A DNA stretch of 64,000 nt, from contig MNCI01003887.1 of assembly GCA_015680685.1 (NCBI GenBank), forward strand, positions 25,365 to 89,364. Reading direction: 5' to 3'. A model generated the notes under the pieces. The model was not told the DNA's origin and made no database searches. It saw nothing but the letters and a program-made list of their open reading frames with translations. The stretch comes from Gnetum montanum (Eukaryota; Streptophyta; Gnetopsida; Gnetales; Gnetaceae). Every line of letters starts with the position of its first letter. Positions within the stretch are counted from its first letter, which is position 1. A program made the translations under genes and the position numbers. Of the stretch, positions 48,576 to 59,139 are shown piece after piece.

Positions 48576-49140
48576 CAGCCACGGGGTGTCTTCTTATCGT
48601 GTGGCTACTGCATACATGCACTTTTTTATATTGATGTCTTGTGCACACAAACTACATGCAGGCAATGCTAAAATTTGCATAACTGTTGATTTCTACACGC
48701 AATGGCACCCTGTGTCACTATATGTGATGCATGGAACTTTCTTCTTCTTGATCTTTCCAAAAGTATTTTTCTTGGATATTTCGAGGGAAAGATCATGAAT
48801 TCCTAGGTGTGCATCTATAGTGCTTAGTCATGCTCTTCCCATTATTATTGGGAAGTTCCCCTTACCGTTGTTTACTTGTATCACTAGGAAATTAGTTAGA
48901 TATGACCAACCACATACAGTGGTAATGATGCCCTCCATAAGTCCCAAGGGAACAGTGATGGACTGGTCAACCAGCTCTAGTCGAATGTTACTCTTCCTTA
49001 ATGGATGTAGGTTCTAGGCTTTGTACATTTCTTGTGATATTAAGTTAACTCCGGAACCTAAGTCCAGAAGAGCTTTACATGGTTCATTCCTAGTGACTTG
49101 GAGATTGATTAGAGGACTTCTAGGATCGGAGAATTTCTTG
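48576..49140 (-). pseudogene. Protease of Element 4
   Basis: Minus-strand frames show ALLDLGSGVNLISQEMYKA at about 49077-49020, with the active triplet D-L-G, then LELVDQSITVPLGL, FPIIMGRA and LGIHDLSLEISKKNTFG. A Cys-rich block and the segment leading into the RT frame follow. Stops interrupt it. Confidence 0.75.
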
Positions 49141-49800
49141 GGAAGGTGGCCCACCTTAATCTAGTCAGTAATGGCATGTGTTAACATAACCATGTGCGTT
49201 AAGCTTGACTTTTGGATTGAAGGAGGTCCCAAAGCTTTACTTGGTAGGGAGGTGTTCAGATGTTCAACCACTTGTGATGGTGAGGGCCTCATTGGATTGT
49301 TGGTTTTGAAGAAAGATCTTTTTTGCATACAGTTTTTAGAACCAACTGCGGGTTGAGGATTCACAGCCCTCGTGACATTGGGTTGCTACGGTTGAGTGGG
49401 GGGTACCCCTTGCATTGCTAGAGCAGGTGGCAATGGAGTTATCAGTGTGAGAGCTACAAGTGGATTCGAAGGATGGTAAGTATGTGGTGTGTATCCCCAA
49501 GGAGAAGGAGTCCTATAATACTCATGAGCCTTCTAGTGACATTGTGGTGTCAAGTGACCAATAGAGTCACGTGGAGAGATTGGCTTTTGCACGTAATAGC
49601 CATATGGGTCCGGTTGCTGGTAAGGGTATTGTTGCCTTGGTGGTGGCATCCCCCATGATTGTGGGTATTTCCACTACTAGGGTTGCTCCATAGGTTGTGG
49701 TGGAGTTCCACTTGGATAATATGTTAATGGTTGGTGGAACTACCTCAGGTTACCTTGAGGATAAGGTAACCGTCGGGGTGCTTGCCATTTGTTAAGTCGT
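49141..49800 (-). pseudogene. Gag-protease linker of Element 4
   Basis: The Gln/Pro/Tyr/Ser-rich coding capacity matches 19300-19960 of Element 2, including the PRDSIGHLTP-like stretch. It is broken by stops. Confidence 0.6.
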
Positions 49801-51690
49801 GGGTTAAGTGCATACATCCCAGACTCTTGCAGATGTGAGATTACTAGGAAACATCCCTTAGGATGGTCATACTGGAATATCTCACATCCACCATCATTNA
49901 AGGATGGAAGTAGGGAACTCATGAACCCTTGAATGCTGCCATGGACCGATACTATGCATTGTTACATCATTGCCTGGGCTAGGGTTACTCGCAGCAGGAT
50001 CAGCTACGCCATCTCGTAGATGGACTTAGGTATGAAACCAGGAGAACCCTTGGAACATATGACCAAGGGATATTGTTAGAGCTTAGGTCCCATCAGGTTC
50101 ATAGATTGTTGAAGGAGGAGAGCTACGTAAGAGTGAAAGTGCAGAAGAGTACAACCACAATTCTTCCCTTTGAAAAAGGGGAGTGAGATTCTGTGAGGAG
50201 GAGGAAGAGTCACCACTCAAAGAGATGGTGAATAGAAAAACCTTGCCACTCCAAAAATTAATAACAGAAGTGCCAAAAAATGTAGCCCAAATGTGGGAAC
50301 CCTTAGATAGTAGATTTGAAACCGTTCTCAAAATTGTAGAGGAGTCTAAGGAGCAAAGTAGTGACTATGATAAAAAGAAAAAGAGGGATTTGGACCATGC
50401 ACGNATTCAAGGGTTCATGAGTTCCCTACTTCCATCCTTGGATTTTCTTTCACAGGTTGGACACCCAGGAGTACGTTTGATACTTATCGTTAAACAGTTC
50501 TAGCATCGTACTCCACCTTCAAATGGATTCCATTTCTAAGGGCCGGTACTAGCTTTCCACTTCTTTTACCAGTATCCTTGGGAACAACTTTAGCTTTTAC
50601 CATTCATTCTCAATGTTCTCCAAGGCACATACATCATGAAATACCTATAAGTGGTTCTGAGGATCAGCATTGTATCCCCCCTCAAATCGTGGGATATTAT
50701 TCATGTCTAACCTCTTGATCCTACTATCTTTCTAGTGCCTTGTAGGAATTCTTATAGCCTCCGTGATGTCTAACATGCTTCGGGTTGCAAGTAGGGGTTC
50801 ATCATGGTCATTTCTTTCATAGCATCTATGATTTCTACATGGTTCCCTACTCTCCCTTCTCCCATGCCGTGATTCTCTAGAATTTCCTCATCCTCATTCC
50901 CAACTCTCTCGTTGAGGTTTCTCACTTTGCTTACCATTATCCTCACGGTTAGGTTCTTTATGACTACATCATGATACTAAAGGAGAGGGTGAATGTGATG
51001 ATGAAGGTGAAGAAGAAGGAGAACCATCACCATGACGATGTTTCTTACCTTCTCTTCGGTGATCCCGGCCTCGATCATGATGATGATCAGAATGATCGCC
51101 CTTATCATGTGTCTATGTTCCCTCGTTGAACACTTGGTGTTCATGGGGATCAAAACCAGGGTTGTGAATCATGGAGTGAAGGTTCTGATACATCACCTCC
51201 TCACCATTGTTAGGAGGAGGAAAATTATTTTGTGGAGAACCTATTGAAATATGTTCACCACCCTCAATTTTTCTTAAGACGGGTGGAGCGTTATGGGGCC
51301 CTTTGCCCTTCAACGATGTATAGTATCTCTCCTGTTACGAGTCCCTTTGACGTTGTGCTTCTGTGGGATGGAAATCCCTTGTGTCAAAACCACATGCAAT
51401 GTATTCTGTGTATAACTGTGACATGCCTATTCATGTAAGAGCATGAAGGAGCATGTTCGGGACTACTCGGTCTAGAGGCAACACTATGTTACCCTCCAAG
51501 TCTCTCCAACGCAGTTGTTCGTCTTGATGGAGAATAAAGGTAAAGTTAGGTACATACTCATTGTGATCAACATATACCACATGGAATTGTTGAGGAACTA
51601 GTAGATCTAGATTACTTATGTTGTACCGTTAACTGTCTCTAGTGTTATTCCTAGGCAATGAAGTGCTTTTGTGCAAAGAAGAAGAAATTT
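49801..51690 (-). pseudogene. Gag of Element 4, disrupted by scaffold joins
   Basis: Reading down the minus strand, 51690-51000 matches the N-terminal and Arg/Ser-rich parts of Element 2 Gag. 50960-50440 matches the core block. The C-terminal half appears instead on the plus strand between Ns at 49899 and 50404 (FCEEEEESPLKEMVNRK, LDSRFETVLKIVEESKE). 49889-49801 returns to the minus strand with the altered knuckle CEIFQYDHPKGCF, where the second Cys and last Cys are Phe. The reversal is best explained by a contig placed backwards. Confidence 0.8.
49900..50403 (+). other. Probably misoriented contig inside Element 4 gag
   Basis: The block is bounded by single Ns. Its first 35 bases (49900-49934) are the exact reverse complement of 50405-50439, just beyond the other N. 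Turning the block round makes its end overlap the right flank and restores gag order. By comparison with Element 2 about 65 bp would then be missing at the left N. Confidence 0.9.
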
Positions 51691-51816
51691 TAGTCTTGTT
51701 CAGTTTGCTATTTACCGTTATCTTATTTTTTTCTTTTGATCAACCCTAAGGGTTTTTTCTAGCTTCCCAACGATATGGATGATCTCCTATGTTCTATGTA
51801 GTGCACAAACAAGTAA

Positions 51817-51836
51817 GTCCCTAGCAACAGTACCAA
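51817..51836 (-). other. Primer-binding site of Element 4
   Basis: On the minus strand it reads TTGGTACTGTTGCTAGGGAC, one base different from Element 2, directly after the 5' LTR. Confidence 0.7.
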
Positions 51837-52428
51837 TGATGAGTGGCGAGGTACCCCTACACTCAACCATACAAATACAAGAGTCTCATGCACGATCCAA
51901 TTGAACTCCAAGGACTAAGTGCTTACATGCCTTAATGGAACACTTAAGGTTAATCAATCGTTGGCTTCCCAAGCTTAATTGTATTGTCACGGTTGTATGG
52001 TTAAGNGCTTCCCAAGCTTAATTGTATTGTCACGGTTGTATGGTTAAGTAAGCTTGAGCTGTCTGATTTTTATATCCTTTATCTTTATAACGCCCATGCT
52101 AGCAGGGAAAGGTGAAGAGAACTAAATAACTAATTTCCATTAACTATTCACTAACTAAGCTTTAATTATCCTAGCNAGGTACAATTTGCTCGAATAAAGA
52201 TCCGTTCACTTTGAGAATCCTACTACGGGCACATGGAAATTATTCTAACTCTGGAATCATAAAACTACTATATTTTGGCTAAGGGACTAACTCTAGATGT
52301 CTAAAACTGGGAAAGTCGCCTCTTATTTATTGGCATTATGGAAGGCTGTGATATCGCGTATACGATATCACAGGAGTGGACATGATATTGTGGCCACGAT
52401 ATCGCATACGTGATATCGCGGCTCATCA
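51837..52428 (-). repeat. 5' LTR of Element 4, damaged by two scaffold joins
   Basis: The N at 52006 sits between two identical 42-bp copies (51964-52005 and 52007-52048). The N at 52176 replaces about 250 bp present in the other LTR (about 43250-43500). U3 (about 52331-52428) has more GATATC units than the left LTR. Confidence 0.9.
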
Positions 52429-52840
52429 CTCAGCAACGTTATTGCTTGGTATGCCCAATAGCATAGTGTTTGATCACCTAGTAGTGGATACATGGGTTCA
52501 AGATGTGTACGGAAAGTGGGAATGGATGCTTATGTTAGGATTAGTTAAATGATTAGTTAATTAGTCATTTAGATTAGTTAATTAAACTCCTTTTTATCTA
52601 CATTTTGAGCACCCACAATATAAAATACAAAATGATAAAGATTAGATTCCTTAGTTACACTTAACCATACCAAGAAATGTCACAAGTGTAATTTTGAGGA
52701 CAATGATTGAATTTTAGGTTAGATTCACTTCCTAAAGAGCTAGTGCACTAGAAACCATAAAGTCCGTGGAATTCGACTAAATTGCACATGAACATTTGTG
52801 ATTCATATGGTTGGGCATAGGGGTATCTTTCCGCTCATCA
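52429..52840 (+). repeat. 5' LTR of Element 5, second part
   Basis: It continues the LTR after Element 4 (CTCAGCAACG), aligns with the second half of the Element 3 LTR (ATACAAAATGATAAAGAT, CTTAACCATAC) and ends CCGCTCATCA. Confidence 0.8.
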
Positions 52841-52860
52841 TTAGTGCCATCGCTGGGGAC
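52841..52860 (+). other. Primer-binding site of Element 5
   Basis: TTAGTGCCATCGCTGGGGAC directly follows the LTR and matches the tRNA-Asp-like site of the other elements with a few transitions. Confidence 0.7.
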
Positions 52861-52989
52861 TTTGTTTGTGGAACATGCACTATTTAGGTCTAACTAAATA
52901 CCATTAATATCATTATACAAACCTAAAGGTCCATATCATTCCCACTATACATAAACTATAAAAGCACACTAATAATTTCATTCTGTTTT

Positions 52990-54790
52990 ACAAAATTTCT
53001 TCTTCTTCTCATAAGCATGATGATACTAAACCACTAGTCCCAAAAGAATGCAAGGTGGTATATACTCATCCAGATGAGTTTGTGTTGAATTTCACCTTAA
53101 TCCTACATCAAGATGAACAAATGTGATGGTGTGATATGTAGGGCAATGTTGTTTTGCCCCCCAATAGATCTATGCCTAGAATGCTAATTAAAACTCTTAA
53201 GAAGTTGGGCATAGAAGATCTTCATGAAGAGTATGTTGTAGATGGATATGACACTTAGAACTATCATCCCACTAAAACACAACATAAGTGAGACAAACAT
53301 TAGAAGAGACTCCATGAAGCCACAAAGGGGAAACATTACACTAATTCCTTATTCCTACTTGATCAAGAGGACAATGAGGACCCTCCCTTGAAAGTTTCTC
53401 AACATGAAGATTCCCCATCCCCTACTAATGATGGTGAGGGTGTCAACTTGATCCTATGATCAACTATTCATAAACTAGGTTCAAGGAAGAGTGATAGCCA
53501 AGGTAGGGACTCAAGAAAACATCACAATAATAAGGGATCTAATGATGGAGATCGTAAAAAGCATAAGAGTGGTGGAAAATACTACAGTGGCAATGGAAAT
53601 CCACCTTCCTCTTCATCCTCTTCATCTAATTCTGAACATTTCACTTCATCTGACAGTTCTCATAGAAGCCACCATTAAAACAACTGTGATGAATATGATC
53701 AACGAAATCATAATGACTATGAAGGCCACCAAAATCGAAGAAGTGGTCGAAATGATCATCGACATCACTTATGCAGCGATGATGATGAACCTTTACTAGT
53801 GACTCAAAGTATGCTTAACATTACGGAGGTAGTAAGAATTTCAACAAGGCATATAAAGGATTCTTGGATCAAGTGCCTAGATATGAAAAATATCCCAAGA
53901 TTTGAGGGGGGATACAATTCTGATCCACAAACACATCTACAAGAATTTTAAGATGCATGTGCCTTACAGAATATCAAGAATGAGTAGCAGAAACTCAAGC
54001 TTTTTCCAGGGACACTCATTAAGGAAGCTAAAAGTTGGTATTAGTCCTTAGAACTAGAATCTATTTGAAGATAGAGTACCATGTTAGAACTATTCAATGA
54101 TAAATATCAAACATACTCTAGAGTGGCTAACTTAAGAAGACAAATCCAAGGCTAGAAACAAGGAGCACATGAACCTTTGGATGCTACCATGGGCTAATAC
54201 TATTCACTCTTACATAGATGCCTGAGCCATGGCTACTCTTAGAGGGAACAACTTCACCACATCATAGATGGGCTTAGGGTAGAAATAAGACGAAGCCTTG
54301 GGGTGTATGCCTAAGGGAGGTTGTTTGAAATGAGAGCTTATCAAATCCAAAAGTCTAATTGAGTAGGTAGCAAAATAAGAAGGTGAGCTATGAAAAATGA
54401 AAAGTGTTGAAGAGTATAATAAGGACCCATCCATTAGAAAATGAGAGGTCCGATTTTGTAACAAGGAGGACTCACCACTTGATAAAATGGTGAACAGAAA
54501 GACCTTTCTTATCCAAAAAAAAATTTCTGACATTTCAGCCAAGGTTGAAAAGTTATGGGACTCTTTGGATGAAAATTTTCAAACCACTTTGAAGATTACT
54601 GAAGAATCCAAAGAGAAAAATAGTGATTGTAATCATAGGAGGCGAAAAGAAGCTAAACATGCCTACTAAAGAGGTAAGGACAAAGTTGTTGCAGTACAGG
54701 AAGTTTTGGAGTATGACTCTGATGATGAAATTGAATGTAACATCTATCAATATGAACATTCAAATGGATGTTGCCTTGTGGTGTCACCGA
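52990..54790 (+). pseudogene. Gag of Element 5, broken
   Basis: The N-terminal block (FVLNFTLILHQDEQM, NVVLPPNRSMP) aligns with the start of Element 2 Gag but no start codon is in place. A Ser-rich run lies near 53600-53660 and a His/Arg/Asp-rich run to 53800. 53805-54140 gives the core block (STRHIKDS, LDMKNIPRFEGGYNSD). 54487-54669 encodes the Lys/Glu-rich C-terminal part. The knuckle at 54736-54774 reads CNIYQYEHSNGCC, so the second Cys is Tyr. In-frame stops are frequent. Confidence 0.8.
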
Positions 54791-55440
54791 ACCCCCACCT
54801 AGCATGTAAGCAAGCTCCAAGACGATTACCTTACCCTTAAGGTAGTCCAAGATAGTTCCACTAGCAACAATAAGCTTACTACCTGAGTGGAATTCCTCCA
54901 CAACCTTACAAATAGTACCAACCATAATAATGGGGAATGCCATTGCTAAGGTAGCAGTACCCTTATAGGCAATTAGATCCATACGGGTACTATCTTCAGC
55001 AACTCGTCTCCCCTAGAAGTTCAAAAAGTCATGCATTATTCTAGCATCACTATTATCCTCTAGAGTACCATCAATCACATTCACCATCTACTCAAGGGGA
55101 AAACCCATATTCATATCCTTATCATCCTCCACATCCCTCTACACCTACACCTCCACCTTTGACTTAGCTACCTCCTGCTCCATCCATGTAGGATGAAATT
55201 CCTCCACAATTGGAGCAACAAAATGCTACAAGGGTTGTACACTCACAACTAGTTTTTAATCTAGGTGGTCTAGATAATTGATCAAGAAAATGACCTTTCT
55301 TCCAACCTAGTAATCCTCTCCATTCCTCATAACCTACTCTGACTGATTACCCTATGTCTCTAGTACCCTCATCCTCTGCATCAAATACCTTTGAGCATCC
55401 TTCAAACCAAGTGTCACCTAGGATTCACTATGTAATGCTA
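54791..55440 (+). pseudogene. Gag-protease linker of Element 5
   Basis: The sequence begins with a Gln/Pro/Trp-type part like the other elements and has a Pro/Thr/Ser-rich region at about 55060-55200 (repeats of Pro-rich codons). It is broken. Confidence 0.5.
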
Positions 55441-56043
55441 AATCATGCTATTTCTGATTGGATCAAGGTTGGCAACCTTCCTACAAAAATATTTGATCTA
55501 GGAAGTTCGCTGATATTTCTATAGATTTCTAGACAAGAACCATGAAAGGCTCTTCTTAACTCTAGTTCTAGAGTTAACCTCATCTCCCATGATATGTATA
55601 AAGCCTAGAACCTACCACCTCTTAAGAAGAGAAACATCCATTTAGAATTAGTAAATCAATCAATTATGGTTCCTTTGGGATTAGTAGAGGACATCGTGAT
55701 CATAGTTTTTGGGTGGTCCTATCATGCTGATTTTCTAGTAATCAAGGTGCACAACTACAAATGTGACTTCCACATCATCATGGGAAGGGCTTGGTTAAGC
55801 AAAATCGATGCACGTATGGGTATAAGGAACCCATCTCTCAAAATATCTAAGGAGAATGACTTAGGAAAAATTGAGAAGAAGTATATTCCATGCATCATCT
55901 ACAGTGACAACGGGTGTAATTGTGTGCAAAATATTTGGTCAATCAAAAGCACATACATTACAGCTTATAATCGGTGTGCATAAGAAATTAATATTCAATG
56001 GTGTCTGTATGTAGTAGCCACAAAGCAGGAGGGCACCCAGTGG
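55441..56043 (+). pseudogene. Protease of Element 5, inactive
   Basis: The active-site stretch near 55540-55590 reads LLNSSSRVNLISHDMYKA, so the catalytic aspartate is Asn. 55666-55983 gives VPLGLVEDIV, FHIIMGRAWLSKID and the block ending IPCIIYSDNGCNCVQ. The frame then leads into the spacer before RT. Confidence 0.8.
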
Positions 56044-56970
56044 TTGATAACTAATTTAGATCGTAACACAATATGCATGGAACCAATTAAGAGTTTAACT
56101 TATGCATACATTGAAGGCATGGATAAAATTGAACAATTCCATTTCCAACTCTCTAATGAAGATGATGATAACTACTGGGGAGAGTTGGAGATCCCTGATC
56201 ATTTCAAGCAGGAGCCCTTAGAACTAAAAACTTTACTAGTCAAAATAGAGTATGCATTTTTAAAGAATGGAAAATTAGTCATCATTAATGCCAAACTTGA
56301 TCCTAAACAAAAAGAAAAGTTGTTGAAAGTGGTGAATAAATGGTCAAGAACCTTCTCTTGGTCATATCCAGAGCTAATAGGAATTGATCCAAGGATATGC
56401 CAACACCGCATCTACACTGACCCGGCCATGAAGACCAGAAGGTAGCAGTAGAGGTAGCTAAACCCCAAATTGAAGCAAATTTTTAAGGATGAAATAGATC
56501 ACCTCCTCAAGGTATGGTTTATCTATCTAATCATGGATAGTGAGTGGGTTAGCCTACTCATAATTGTACTAAAGAAGGATGGTAAATGGTAGGTTTGCAT
56601 TGACTTTAGGTTGTTAAATATGGCAACATTTAAAGATCACTTTCCTTTGTCATTCATGGATCAAGTATTAGATACCATATCTAAGCATTGTTATTATAGT
56701 TTCTTGGATGGTTATGGTGGCTATAACCAAATCCAAATTGCACTAGAAAACCAAGCCAAGACAACATTCACAAGTCCTTGGGGGACTTTTGCATATTGTA
56801 AGATGTCATTTGGCCTATGCACTGCTCCTACAACATTTCAATGCTTGGTCCTTAGTATCTTTCAACAACAAATTGGTAGTGGTGTTGAAGCTTTCATGGA
56901 AAACTTATCCACCTATGGAGCTACATTTGAGCAAACCTTGGATTGACTTGAGCAAGTACTAAAGAGATGT
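56044..56970 (+). pseudogene. Reverse transcriptase of Element 5, inactive
   Basis: The pre-palm frame 56044-56445 (PDHFKQEPLELK, DPKQKEKLLKVVNKWS, IDPRICQHRIYTDPAM) is intact for 133 codons. After a stop, 56611-56946 gives DGYGGYNQIQIAL, GTFAYCKMSFGLCTAPTT and the catalytic box EAFMENLSTYG, where FMDD has become FMEN. Both catalytic positions are altered. The palm ends LEQVLK just after 56950. Confidence 0.9.
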
Positions 56971-57720
56971 TTTGAGGCAAACCTATAGTAAAATTGGCAA
57001 AAGAGCCATCTCATGGTCCAAGAAGGCATTATGCTAGGGCACTGAATTTTGCATAAAGGGATTGAGGTAGACCCAGAAAAGATAAGGGTCATCTAAGGAA
57101 TAACATGCCAACCAGAGACTATCAAAGATGTTTGATCATTCCTTGGACACATTGGTTACTACCGGTGCATTATTGATAATTTATCTAAGATCGAAAAGCC
57201 ATTGGTAGAACTTATAAAGAAAGATGCACCTTTCAATTTGGAGTAAGGAATATGAAAACACATTCCAATAATTAAAAGAGAAACTTGTAGAAACACTAAT
57301 CCTATGGGGCATCTGATTGGTTCAAACCATTCCATATCATGACGAACACATATAACTATGCTATAGTAGTAGTACTCATGTAGATGGATGATAAGAAATG
57401 TCTATATTATATCCACTACACAAGTCAAAACATTGTGGGAGCATAATTAAATTACACCACCACAGACAAAGAATTAATGGCAGTGATGTATGTGTTAGAA
57501 AAGTTTAGACATTATGTGCTAGGTTACAAAATATTTGTACATACGAACCATAGTGCAATTCGCTTGCTTATGAATAAGAAAATAGTGAGCCCTCATGTTA
57601 TATGATGTCTTGTGATCTTGCAGGAATTTGATATTACTATGGTAGATTGAAAAGGGACCAAGAATGTGGTCACTGACCATCTTTCTTTCTTAAGATGGGA
57701 TAACAAAGAGGAGGAGAGCC
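56971..57720 (+). pseudogene. RT connection and RNase H of Element 5, broken
   Basis: The connection (GIEVDPEKIRVI, LGHIGYYR) is recognisable with stops. The RNase H blocks LNYTTTDKELMAVMYVLEKF-like and HTNHSAIRLLMNKK-like can be followed around 57440-57590 only by changing frame several times. Confidence 0.7.
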
Positions 57721-59139
57721 CGCTCTCCAATTAATTTCTAGAAGAACTCCTCTTTATTGGGGCAATAATGAAAAAACACCTTAAAAAGTAGTATGGTATA
57801 ATGGCATCCTCACATATCTTCTCACTCAAGAGATGCCATAAGACTTGAATTTTAGGAAAAAGCAACAATTTCTTTATTAAGTCAAATACTTCATGGAAAT
57901 CAACGAACACCTTTACAAGGTGTGTGGTGATGGTCTAATCCATTGGCATGTCTCTAATGAAGATCAACTACATGTTCTCCAGGATGCTCATGAAGGACCT
58001 TGTGAAGGCCACTATGCAGGGAGATGCATGACCATAAAAATCTTGATTGTAGGATACTATTGGCCCATAATCTTTAGAAATGCCGACCAGTTTTTCAGGT
58101 CTTGTAAATGTTGTCAACATGATGAGTGGACGAGCACTCAAATGGAAGGTCCTCAACAATGGATTCAACCACTAGAACCTTTTGACATATGAGGAATTAA
58201 TTTCATGGATCCCATCACACCCATGTCTAACAAGAAAGCATATATTATAATAGTAGTTGACTATCGCACAAATGGGTTGAAGCAACAGCCATTACCGATT
58301 GCACATCATCCACTACCGTTAGATTTATACAATAACATAGTGTAAATAGGTTTGGGGTTCCATGTTCACTAATTTCTGATAATGGGAATCATTTCATAGC
58401 TGCCACATTTAGAAAATTAATGTAACACTTGGGGGTAGAACATAAATTAACAACACCTTACCACCCCCAAGCCAACAGTCAAGCAGAGGTAACCAACTAA
58501 GAGATTACAAAAATATTAATGTGAACCATTAGCAAATATAGGAAGGATTGTTGTACAAAACTTAATGATGCTCTCTGGGCTTATTGATCAACTTGGAAAA
58601 TTCCTATTGGATATTCTCCCTATGCGTTAGTGTACAGAAAACTTCCAATACTCCCAATTCAATATGATCTTCGTACACTCTCAATGGCCTATGATCTAAA
58701 CCTTGACCTAAGTTTAGCACAAAACGAGATATTAATCAATCTAAACATGCTAGAAAAAAATTTCTTAGTGGCCCTATCTTTGAATGAGGTGAACAAGGCA
58801 TTCAGCAAGCAACACCACAACCTTAGAATTAGGAAAGTAAGGTTTCAACCAGGACATAAGGTCCCCTACTAAAACCCCACACATGTACCTTAAAAGGAAA
58901 AATTTCAACCATTGTGGGAGGAATCTTATATAATTGATCAAACCTTTCCCTCTATGGCCATGATAATTCACAAACCTAATAGCCCAAATAAAAAGCAGTT
59001 GATTAATACCCAACAAATTAAACCTTTCCTAGAACCAAGATTGGCCAATGTAAATACCACCTCACCTAATGAACACCCACATTCTATTTTTTGGATCTCC
59101 TCCTTCCAACTTAGTCATGGGGGAGATGGCCATCCATGA
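57721..59139 (+). pseudogene. Integrase of Element 5, broken
   Basis: 57893-58192 is an open 99-codon stretch with the HHCC-type zinc-binding domain: HVLQDAHEGPCEGHYAG, then SCKCCQ. The catalytic core has all three acidic positions present at DNA level: VVDYRT, LISDNGNH, and NSQAEVTN around 58474-58491. Frameshifts separate them. 58630-59139 is the C-terminal domain (RKVRFQPGHKVPY), ending QLSHGGDGHP and a stop at 59137-59139. Confidence 0.85.
59113..59123 (+). other. Pol-end purine motif AGTCATGGGGG, Element 5
   Basis: The same 11-mer as at 13890-13900, within the codons for SHGG at the end of pol. Confidence 0.5.

Larger units (their letters stand above)
42953..52428 (-). mobile_element. 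Element 4: minus-strand full-pol LTR retrotransposon
   Basis: The left LTR 42953-43723 (771 bp) and right LTR 51837-52428 (shortened by a scaffold join) flank 8113 bp of internal sequence with gag, PR, RT, RH and IN on the minus strand. The 5 bp outside are CCTAG on the left and CTCAG on the right, an imperfect duplication. It carries the longest surviving RT frame in the window (308 codons). Four scaffold joins fall inside its coding region and right LTR, so part of the apparent damage is assembly. It is the full-length relative of Element 2. Confidence 0.9.

Noticed and set aside
54210-54982. Minus-strand frames of 68-110 codons
   Set aside because: Shadows of the Element 5 gag on the other strand.
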